Assembly: GCF_001400735.1 (NCBI RefSeq)
Contig: NZ_LJPW01000131.1
Span: 1-38,644 of the forward strand
Reading direction: 5' to 3'
Source of the DNA: Pseudomonas caricapapayae
GTDB lineage: Bacteria > Pseudomonadota > Gammaproteobacteria > Pseudomonadales > Pseudomonadaceae
Length of the DNA: 38,644 bases
The notes beneath the pieces were generated by a model. That model was not told the origin of the DNA, made no database searches, and saw only the letters and a list, made by a program, of their open reading frames with translations. Of this stretch, positions 1 to 6,431 are shown piece by piece. Each line of letters starts with the position of its first letter. The stretch's first letter is position 1. The position numbers and the translations under genes are program-made.

Positions 1-1073
1 GGCATCACGCAGTGTGAGTAAGTCTGAAATGGCTGGGCAGGCGGATTGCCAAGCACAAGGCCGGAAGCGTTCATCGGCCGGTAAGGCCCGAACAGGTGTT
101 CGCCGACAAACCCGTAAACGCCATCCGGCCCGGTAACACCGTCGGCATAGGTAAACTTGTGGCTGATGGTAAACAAGTAATACTTGCCGTCCTGAAAGAC
201 ATAATGCGGACGCTCGGTCTGGTCATTGACGCCAACGGCAGTAACCAGTGGCGGAAGTATTTCCCATTCATCGCCACTGAGGTCTTTCGCGACAGCCAGG
301 CCGATGCAACCCACCTGAAACCTGGCACCGCCCACTTCTTCATGGCCCGGCGGCACAGGGCCAAGTTCAGTGGCCCCTATTGTATGCGAGCCGCGTTCAC
401 CGGCGACATTACCTTCAAAAACCATGTACAACTTGCCATCCTGGGGATCAATAAACGGACTGGGGTCGCGGAAGTTCCAGGTCGCGTTCTGTGCTTCGGT
501 CTGGTAATACTTTCCGTCGGCCTCGAACAAGGTGTGGACTTGCGTAAAGTCTTTCAACTCCACGCCGTTGTCGGACGTCACAATACGGCCACGTACTTTG
601 GCAATCGCCGCCCCCGGCGTGACACACGTGTAATACAGATCGATATCACCTTTATCGTTCAACAATACCGGTGTGCCCGCCCACTCGCGGGTGGTGGGTG
701 ACACGCCTTCGGCCATGACACGGCCACCGAAGATCCAGTCCTTCCCGGTACGCGAGTACCAATAGCACATGCGTGCCCGGCCGTGACGATCTTCCCAGTC
801 ACGCTTGATGTCATAGCGGCCATTGGCACCGACGTACTGAGGATCGTCGGGGTGGCGGTCGGCCGTCAGCGTGACGATCACCGACCAGCCGTTGACTGAA
901 ACCACGGTGCCGTCGAGCTCTCGCAACGGCATGGTGTCCCAGATGAATACGGTATCACTCATGACCGGGAAATCAGCCCGTACCAGTGGCTGCGTGGTGG
1001 TCGGATCATTTTCATTGACCTTCAGCGCATCAGCCCGGGACCAGACTGTCGGTGCGTAATTGATGTTACTCAT
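1..1073 (-). CDS. lscA: Levansucrase (GH68), C-terminus cut by window edge
   Basis: Extracellular-type levansucrase that splits sucrose and polymerises the fructose into levan. The first 357 codons are in the window; the known P. syringae enzymes are about 415-431 residues, so the end lies beyond base 1. The catalytic residues are visible: nucleophile D46 in IWDT, stabiliser D203 in the FRDP motif and acid/base E287 in TERPH. All three sit exactly 16 residues before the published D62, D219 and E303 of the P. syringae enzyme Lsc3. The protein starts MSNINYAPTVWSRADALKVN at the only ATG after an AAGGAC ribosome binding site. It therefore lacks the roughly 16-residue leader of LscB and LscC, which matches my memory of LscA, the paralogue reported as poorly or not expressed. 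There is no classical signal peptide, as is usual for this family. The letter assignment A/B/C is an inference; levansucrase itself is certain. Confidence 0.93.
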   Translation of the reverse strand, partial: MSNINYAPTVWSRADALKVNENDPTTTQPLVRADFPVMSDTVFIWDTMPLRELDGTVVSVNGWSVIVTLTADRHPDDPQYVGANGRYDIKRDWEDRHGRARMCYWYSRTGKDWIFGGRVMAEGVSPTTREWAGTPVLLNDKGDIDLYYTCVTPGAAIAKVRGRIVTSDNGVELKDFTQVHTLFEADGKYYQTEAQNATWNFRDPSPFIDPQDGKLYMVFEGNVAGERGSHTIGATELGPVPPGHEEVGGARFQVGCIGLAVAKDLSGDEWEILPPLVTAVGVNDQTERPHYVFQDGKYYLFTISHKFTYADGVTGPDGVYGFVGEHLFGPYRPMNASGLVLGNPPAQPFQTYSHCVM

Positions 1074-1773
1074 GATGATGTCCTTTATGAGCGCCTGTAG
1101 AAGCGGCGCAGAGAGGAAACAACACGGCACGCAGGGTGGCGATGCCGGGATGTATTCAGAGCAGGACTCTATTTCGCCAGGTGCACATTGCCGCGTGCAG
1201 AAAACCGGCAGAAAAGAGCGAGTAGTCGATTACCGTCACGGTAATCATGTCGCCAATGTGACAAACAGCCTGAACGTACCAGCCGTTATAGAGTGAAGAG
1301 TGGAATTGCCATTTCGTCATCGATGGCCCGCGTTGTTCGCGGCAATAAGGATGCTGTCAGAGATCATTTGGAAAGTAAATTAAATATTTCCCTGGCCCGT
1401 TCGGAGTGGCAATAAAACTGCATTAATCCTCTTTTAAACGGCCTGACTATTGCTTATTAAGACCGTCATACCAAGGCATCTAAACAGCATCATTACGACA
1501 GCACCGCACACCTCAAATAGTGGCACTTGGCAAATAATATATACATGCTCTGAACACCCGGTAAATCTTTCATCCATCCCGCAGTGTGCGGTCATTATCA
1601 AACCGATTGATACTAACTTTACTCTTCCGGCAGGTCCCGCCCATTTGGCGCGACTGCAAGCGACCGAAATGGACGCCGGCCTCAACGCCCTTTTTTGCAG
1701 CGCCTTTACCAGCCGTCGCCCGATTCAAGGTCATGGCACACGTTGGGAATGTCACCAAATTGCCCGAAGCTCG
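1074..1773. other. Intergenic region without a recognised gene, between lscA and the nas promoter
   Basis: About 700 bases separate the divergent lscA and nasA units. The open frames here have no recognisable protein features and no good ribosome binding sites. An AT-rich patch lies at about 1370-1390 and another at about 1530-1545. I see no coding remnant, insertion sequence or tRNA. The stretch must hold the lscA promoter and probably activator sites for the nas promoter at 1774, but I could not find a convincing NtrC dyad by eye. Confidence 0.5.
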
Positions 1774-1789
1774 TGGCGAAGCGCTTGCC
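1774..1789 (+). promoter_or_regulatory. Sigma-54-type promoter of the nitrate transporter unit
   Basis: The sequence TGGCGAA-GCGC-TTGCC matches the sigma-54 consensus TGGCACG-N4-TTGCW, with the invariant GG and GC exactly 10 bases apart. Transcription would start near 1800, about 27 bases before the first leader hairpin. The same spacing plan is repeated in front of the nitrate reductase unit (5021-5036). Sigma-54 with NtrC is the known route for nitrogen-limitation control of nitrate assimilation in pseudomonads. Confidence 0.62.
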
Positions 1790-1826
1790 GCTCCATTGGC
1801 CCGTCTTTTGCTTTAGCAACCGAACC

Positions 1827-1871
1827 GATAGCCAACGGCGGCTATCACCTTGATTTACGACAAAGACGTCG
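1827..1871 (+). promoter_or_regulatory. ANTAR-type (NasT) dual-hairpin RNA in the nasA leader
   Basis: Two hairpins with hexanucleotide loops are visible. The first has a perfect 7-bp stem (GATAGCC 1827-1833, GGCTATC 1840-1846) around loop AACGGC. The second has stem CGAC/GTCG (1858-1861, 1868-1871) around loop AAAGAC. Both loops have A at position 1 and G at position 4, the hallmark of RNAs bound by ANTAR antiterminators such as NasT. The second hairpin uses bases 1862-1871, which also form the 5' arm of the terminator that follows, so the two structures exclude each other. The expected behaviour is that NasT, released from NasS by nitrate or nitrite, stabilises the hairpins and allows read-through. 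The nasS and nasT genes are not in this window. Confidence 0.72.
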
Positions 1872-1920
1872 CTCATCTCTTTCCGCTCACGTGGACAGAG
1901 AGGCGACGTCTTTTGCGTTT
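1862..1920 (+). terminator. Leader attenuator terminator upstream of nasA
   Basis: A perfect 11-bp stem (AAAGACGTCGC 1862-1872 with GCGACGTCTTT 1903-1913) encloses partly pairing inner arms (CTCT...AGAG), followed by TTTTGCGTTTT. It lies about 120 bases before the nasA start codon and has no gene upstream to terminate, so it is a leader attenuator rather than an end-of-operon terminator. Confidence 0.85.
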
Positions 1921-2042
1921 TGGCCCCGGTGAAGGGGGTCGGTGGGGTCGCCGTCATTCGGAACACTCCACCACAGCGTCTGGAATATCCCCTGTCGCGG
2001 TCATGGCCCGACTGACTAACTAGCAGATGATGAGGTGTGCAC

Positions 2043-3254
2043 ATGGATACAAGCTTCTGGAAAGCCGGCCATAAACCGACCCTGTTTGCGGCGTTCCTCT
2101 ATTTCGATCTGAGCTTCATGGTCTGGTACCTGCTCGGCCCGCTGGCGGTACAGATTGCCACTGACTTGCACCTGACCACCCAGCAACGCGGCCTGATGGT
2201 CGCCACGCCGATTCTGGCGGGTGCGGTGCTGCGCTTTTTCATGGGCTTGCTGGCGGACCAGCTGTCGCCCAAGACCGCAGGCATCATCGGCCAGGTGATT
2301 GTCATCGGCGCGCTGTTGGCGGCATGGCAACTGGGCATTCATACCTACGGGCAGGTACTGCTGCTGGGGCTGTTCCTGGGTATGGCCGGCGCTTCATTCG
2401 CCGTCGCCCTGCCCCTGGCGTCGCAATGGTATCCACCGCAACATCAGGGCAAGGCGATGGGCATCGCGGGCGCGGGCAATTCGGGCACCGTACTGGCCGC
2501 GCTGATTGCGCCGGTGCTGGCCGCAAGTTTCGGCTGGGGCAACGTATTCGGCCTGGCGCTGATCCCGCTGGTGCTGACCCTGATTGCGTTCAGCCTCATG
2601 GCGCGCAACGCCCCGGAGCGCAGCAAACCCAAATCCATGGCGGACTACCTCAAAGCACTGGGGGATCGTGACAGCTGGTGGTTCATGTTTTTTTACAGCG
2701 TGACGTTCGGTGGCTTCATCGGCCTGGCCAGCGCCCTGCCCGGCTATTTCAACGATCAATATGGCCTGAGCCCGATCACTGCCGGCTACTACACCGCGGC
2801 CTGTGTTTTCGGCGGCAGCCTGATGCGCCCCCTCGGCGGCGCGTTGGCTGATCGCTTTGGCGGGATTCGCACGCTGACTGTGATGTACGCCGTTGCGGCC
2901 ATCGGGATCGCCGCGGTGGGCTTCAACCTGCCGAGCTCGTGGGCAGCACTGGCCCTTTTCGTGGCCGCGATGCTGGGTCTGGGTGCTGGCAACGGCGCAG
3001 TCTTCCAGTTGGTACCGCAGCGTTTCCGCAAGGAAATCGGCGTCATGACAGGGCTGATCGGCATGGCCGGCGGTATCGGCGGCTTCCTGCTGGCAGCCGG
3101 GCTGGGCACCATCAAACAGAACACCGGCGACTATCAGTTGGGCCTGTGGCTGTTTGCAGGCCTGGCGGTCCTGGCCTGGTTTGGCCTGCTGAACGTCAAA
3201 CGTCGCTGGAGAACCACCTGGGGTTCGGCTGCCGTGACTGCGGCACGGGTCTGA
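2043..3254 (+). CDS. nasA: Nitrate/nitrite transporter, MFS (NNP family)
   Basis: Inner-membrane nitrate importer of the major facilitator superfamily, 403 residues with about 12 hydrophobic segments. Two glycine-rich nitrate signatures of the NNP family are present: GIAGAGNSGT in the first half and GAGNGAVFQLVPQRF in the second. The ATG at 2043 is preferred over a GTG six bases upstream because GAGG lies 7 bases before the ATG. The gene follows a sigma-54/attenuator leader and is followed after 7 bases by a kinase gene, so the two are co-transcribed. The symbol follows P. aeruginosa usage, where nasA is the transporter; in other bacteria nasA means the reductase. Confidence 0.93.
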   Translation: MDTSFWKAGHKPTLFAAFLYFDLSFMVWYLLGPLAVQIATDLHLTTQQRGLMVATPILAGAVLRFFMGLLADQLSPKTAGIIGQVIVIGALLAAWQLGIHTYGQVLLLGLFLGMAGASFAVALPLASQWYPPQHQGKAMGIAGAGNSGTVLAALIAPVLAASFGWGNVFGLALIPLVLTLIAFSLMARNAPERSKPKSMADYLKALGDRDSWWFMFFYSVTFGGFIGLASALPGYFNDQYGLSPITAGYYTAACVFGGSLMRPLGGALADRFGGIRTLTVMYAVAAIGIAAVGFNLPSSWAALALFVAAMLGLGAGNGAVFQLVPQRFRKEIGVMTGLIGMAGGIGGFLLAAGLGTIKQNTGDYQLGLWLFAGLAVLAWFGLLNVKRRWRTTWGSAAVTAARV

Positions 3255-3261
3255 GCCGCCC

Positions 3262-4923
3262 ATGGCGCTGCAACTGCAGTTTGCCCAGTTCAGCGCCAGC
3301 GGTCCGCGAGCGGAGAATCAGGACGCTCTGCGCCTGGTAACTCCAGCCCCGGCACTGGCTGCCAGCAAGGGCTACCTGTTCGCCCTCGCCGACGGCGTCA
3401 GCCAGTGCGCCGATGGCGCACTGGCTGCGCAGTCTACGCTGCAGGCGCTGGCACTCGACTATTACGCCACGCCGGAAACCTGGGGCGTGGCCCAGTCGCT
3501 CGATCGCCTGCTACTGGCCCAGAATCGCTGGCTGCTGGCCAACGGCCTGTTGACCACCCTCAGCGCTCTGGTACTGCGCGGCCGACGCTTCACCCTCGCT
3601 CATGTCGGTGACTGCCGGGCTTATCGTTGGCAGGCCGGGACGCTGACGCGCATCAGTGAAGACCACGTCTGGGAACAGGCCGACATGCAGCATGTACTCA
3701 GGCGCGCGCTGGGCCTGGATCAGTACGTGGTCATGGATTATCTGGACGGCGAACTGTGTGAAGGTGAGCGGTTGTTGCTGGTCAGCGATGGTGTCTGGGC
3801 CACCCTTGGCGACGCCAGCATCCGCTCGATTCTGACCGAGCAGCACGATCTCGACTCAGCGGTAAAAACCCTGGTCAGCGCGGCGCATCTGGCGGGCAGC
3901 CAGGACAATGCCAGCGCGCTGGTCATTCAGGTCGACGGCCTCGGCGAGGACGATCTGGGCGATACCCTGCTGCAACTGCAGCAATGGCCACTGCCACCAG
4001 CACTCAAGGCCGACCAGCGCTTCGAAGGCTGGAAGGTCGGCAACATCGTAGCGCAATCGCGCCAGTCGATTGTTTATCGCGTCACCGACCTGCATGACCA
4101 GCCCTGGCTGCTGAAAACCCTCCCGGCCAGCCGGCATGACGAAGCCGGTGCCGGCCAGGGTCTATTGCTTGAAGAGTGGTTTTTGCGCCGGGTTGCCGGA
4201 CGTTTTTTTCCCGAGATTCATCCGCTGACAGACCGTCAGCATCTGTACTACGTCATGCGCGAGTATTGTGGAAGCACACTGGCCGAAGTCTTCACGCGCG
4301 ACGGGCCATTGCCACTGGCCCGGTGGCAGGACCTCGCCACTCGACTGTTACGGGCCGCGGGCTTGCTGCATCGACGCAATATCATTCATCGCGACATCAA
4401 ACCGGAAAACCTGCTGTTGGCCGACGATGGTGAACTGCGCCTGCTGGATTTCGGTCTGGCGTTCTGTCCGGGTCTTTCAACCGCCAACGCTGAGGACCTG
4501 CCCGGCACACCGAGCTATATAGCACCGGAAGCCTTCAATGGCGCAGAGCCGCATTCGCAGCAAGACCTGTATGCAGCGGGGGTCACGTTGTACTACCTGC
4601 TGACGGGTCACTACCCCTACGGCGAGATCGAAGCCTTTCAGCATCGCCGCTTCGGCACACCGATACCCGCCAGCCGCTATCGACCGGATCTGCCGCAATG
4701 GCTGAGCCAGAGCCTGGACAAGGCACTGCAGGCTGACCCGACCCAGCGTTACGAAACCGCCGAACAGTGGCTGCTGGAGCTGGAACAGGCCGAGCATCGC
4801 CCGGTGGTGACAAAACCGCGCCCGCTGCTGGAACGCGAACCGCTGAAAGTCTGGCGAACCCTGGCGCTAGTGTCGATGCTGCTTAATCTTGTGATTGTAA
4901 TCTGGCTCATGGGTCGTCATTAA
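3262..4923 (+). CDS. PP2C phosphatase-Ser/Thr kinase fusion with C-terminal membrane anchor
   Basis: A single 553-residue protein with opposing activities. Residues 1 to about 225 form a PP2C-type phosphatase domain with the metal-binding motifs ENQDA, ADGVS, HVGDCRAY, VSDGVW and SQDNAS. Residues from about 250 to 520 form a Hanks-type kinase with the VLK-like lysine in LLKTLP, HRDIKPEN (catalytic D378), DFG (D396) and GTPSYIAPEA. A hydrophobic helix near residues 528-549 is followed by RH at the end, so the enzyme probably faces the cytoplasm from the inner membrane. The start lies 7 bases after nasA, without an obvious ribosome binding site, which suggests translational coupling. The equivalent gene sits beside the nitrate transporter in P. 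aeruginosa. Its substrate is unknown; regulation of nitrate uptake is a guess from position. Confidence 0.9.
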   Translation: MALQLQFAQFSASGPRAENQDALRLVTPAPALAASKGYLFALADGVSQCADGALAAQSTLQALALDYYATPETWGVAQSLDRLLLAQNRWLLANGLLTTLSALVLRGRRFTLAHVGDCRAYRWQAGTLTRISEDHVWEQADMQHVLRRALGLDQYVVMDYLDGELCEGERLLLVSDGVWATLGDASIRSILTEQHDLDSAVKTLVSAAHLAGSQDNASALVIQVDGLGEDDLGDTLLQLQQWPLPPALKADQRFEGWKVGNIVAQSRQSIVYRVTDLHDQPWLLKTLPASRHDEAGAGQGLLLEEWFLRRVAGRFFPEIHPLTDRQHLYYVMREYCGSTLAEVFTRDGPLPLARWQDLATRLLRAAGLLHRRNIIHRDIKPENLLLADDGELRLLDFGLAFCPGLSTANAEDLPGTPSYIAPEAFNGAEPHSQQDLYAAGVTLYYLLTGHYPYGEIEAFQHRRFGTPIPASRYRPDLPQWLSQSLDKALQADPTQRYETAEQWLLELEQAEHRPVVTKPRPLLEREPLKVWRTLALVSMLLNLVIVIWLMGRH

Positions 4924-5020
4924 GGCAGGCCCGCCCTGCTTCTGTGCAGCACGCCTCAACGCAGTGCAGAAATAGGCTGAAGAATCGATTGCAAACCCTT
5001 GCCCCCCGGCGAATGAAAGT

Positions 5021-5036
5021 TGGCACAAGCGCTGCA
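5021..5036 (+). promoter_or_regulatory. Sigma-54-type promoter of the nitrate reductase unit
   Basis: TGGCACA-AGCG-CTGCA matches the sigma-54 consensus with only the first base of the -12 element changed, and GG and GC are exactly 10 bases apart. The start of transcription would be near 5047, about 15 bases before the first leader hairpin. Confidence 0.72.
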
Positions 5037-5061
5037 TGGATTTGAGCAGATCATTCATAAC

Positions 5062-5106
5062 GCGCAGCCCTCAACGATGAAGGTTGCGCCTCCCGAGATA
5101 ACGGGA
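5062..5106 (+). promoter_or_regulatory. ANTAR-type (NasT) dual-hairpin RNA in the nitrate reductase leader
   Basis: The first hairpin pairs 5062-5072 with 5079-5089 (eleven positions including one G-U pair and one C/A mismatch) around hexaloop AACGAT, which has the required A1 and G4. One base later a second hairpin, TCCCG/CGGGA (5091-5095, 5102-5106), carries the six-base loop AGATAA, which keeps A1 but has T instead of G at position 4. In P. aeruginosa the orthologous nirBD-PA1779-cobA operon is known to be controlled by NasT antitermination in its leader, so the assignment follows from both structure and context. The second loop's departure from the rule is the weak point. Confidence 0.68.
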
Positions 5107-5112
5107 CCGGAC

Positions 5113-5153
5113 AAAGGCGTCCCCGTCAGGCAACTGGCGGGACGCCTTTTTTT
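5113..5153 (+). terminator. Leader attenuator terminator upstream of the nitrate reductase unit
   Basis: A perfect 11-bp stem (AAAGGCGTCCC 5113-5123, GGGACGCCTTT 5139-5149) with an inner CAG-GCAA-CTG hairpin is followed by seven T residues. It lies 48 bases before the next start codon. It could also stop transcripts running in from the kinase gene, but its position after the promoter at 5021 makes attenuation the main role. Confidence 0.88.
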
Positions 5154-5201
5154 GTTTGCGCGAAACGTGTCGAGCACGCGCTGTGGTGACTCGGAGGCAA
5201 G

Positions 5202-6431
5202 ATGAAAAAACTCAAACTGGTGATGATCGGCAACGGCATGGCCGGCGTGCGCACACTCGAAGAGTTGCTGAAACTGAGCGAAGACCTGTACGACATCACG
5301 GTCTTCGGTGCCGAGCCACATCCCAACTACAACCGCATCCTGCTGTCCCCGGTGCTGGCAGGCGAACAGAATTTCGAAGACATCGTGCTCAACGATCTGG
5401 CCTGGTACGAAACCAACGGCATCCAGTTGTTGCTCAACCGTCGCGTGGTGAAAATTGACCGCACCAAACGTGTGGTGGTCGCCGATGACGGCACCCAGGC
5501 CCCTTATGATCGTCTGCTGATCGCCACCGGTTCGCGCCCTTTTATTCTGCCGATCCCCGGCAACACGCTGCAGGGCGTCATCGGCTACCGCGACATCGGC
5601 CACACCCGCCAGATGATCGACACTGCCGTCACGCACAAGCGCGCCGTTGTCATCGGCGGCGGGCTGCTCGGCCTGGAAGCTGCCAATGGCTTGAGCATGC
5701 GCGGCATGCACGTCACCGTAATTCATAACGGCCAGACCCTGCTGGAGCGCCAACTGGACAAGACCAGCGGGCTGATGCTGCAAGCAGCTCTTGAGAAACG
5801 CGGCCTGAGCTTTCGCCTCAACGAACAGACCGAAGCCCTGCTCGGCGACGATCAAGGCCGTGTAAGAGCAGTGCAATTCCAGAACGGCGATGTGATTGAT
5901 ACCGATCTGGTCGTCATGGCCGCAGGCATACGCCCCAACACCGAACTGGCCGAACAGGCCGGCCTGCCCTGCAACCGTGGAATTCTGGTCAACGATACCT
6001 TGCAGACCTACGACCCGCGCATTTATGCGATTGGCGAATGTGTCAGCCATCGAGGCATCGCTTATGGGCTGGTGGCACCACTGTTCGAACAGGCTCGGGT
6101 CTGCGCCAATCACCTTGCGCAACTGGGCTTCGCTCGTTATCCGGGCTCGGTGACCTCGACCAAGCTGAAAGTCACCGGCATCGACCTGTTTTCCGCCGGA
6201 GATTTTCTGGGTGCCGAAGGCACCGAAAGCATCACCCTCTCGGACCCCGTCAGCGGCGTCTACAAGAAACTGGTGATCAAGAACGACGTGTTGGTCGGTG
6301 CATGCCTCTACGGCGACACCGCAGACGGCAACTGGTATTTGCAGCAGATCCGTGATGGACAGGGTATCGATGCGATACGCAATCACCTGATGTTCGGTAA
6401 ACCCGCCGCACCAGAGGCCACCTGCGCATGA
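5202..6431 (+). CDS. NirB-like FAD/NADH oxidoreductase without siroheme domains (probable nitrate reductase electron-transfer subunit)
   Basis: A 409-residue flavoprotein. It has an N-terminal FAD motif (IGNGMAG), a central NAD(P)H-binding motif (VVIGGGLLGLEAA) and the late FAD motif YAIGECVSHR, then the short third domain found in NirB (from about residue 310). This covers only the first half of NirB (normally about 810-850 residues): the siroheme/[4Fe-4S] nitrite reductase half is missing. The stop is natural, since TGA overlaps the next gene's ATG (ATGA), and nothing resembling the missing half or nirD follows. Size and domain plan resemble NasC of Klebsiella, which passes electrons from NADH to the nitrate reductase, and that is the role inferred here. 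Related genomes may label it nirB. It starts with ATG after a GGAGGCAAG site. Confidence 0.85.
   Translation: MKKLKLVMIGNGMAGVRTLEELLKLSEDLYDITVFGAEPHPNYNRILLSPVLAGEQNFEDIVLNDLAWYETNGIQLLLNRRVVKIDRTKRVVVADDGTQAPYDRLLIATGSRPFILPIPGNTLQGVIGYRDIGHTRQMIDTAVTHKRAVVIGGGLLGLEAANGLSMRGMHVTVIHNGQTLLERQLDKTSGLMLQAALEKRGLSFRLNEQTEALLGDDQGRVRAVQFQNGDVIDTDLVVMAAGIRPNTELAEQAGLPCNRGILVNDTLQTYDPRIYAIGECVSHRGIAYGLVAPLFEQARVCANHLAQLGFARYPGSVTSTKLKVTGIDLFSAGDFLGAEGTESITLSDPVSGVYKKLVIKNDVLVGACLYGDTADGNWYLQQIRDGQGIDAIRNHLMFGKPAAPEATCA

Noticed and set aside
1407..1422. A second sigma-54-like sequence, TGGCAAT-AAAA-CTGCA, with correct GG-N10-GC spacing
   Set aside because: It is about 370 bases further from nasA than the site at 1774, and the attenuator leader fits the nearer promoter. 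It may be a chance match; not listed as a feature.
4922..5020. GCAC/GTGC pairs that might be an NtrC binding site upstream of the second sigma-54 promoter
   Set aside because: The spacing between the half sites is 11 bases, not the 7 of the NtrC consensus, so no site is claimed.
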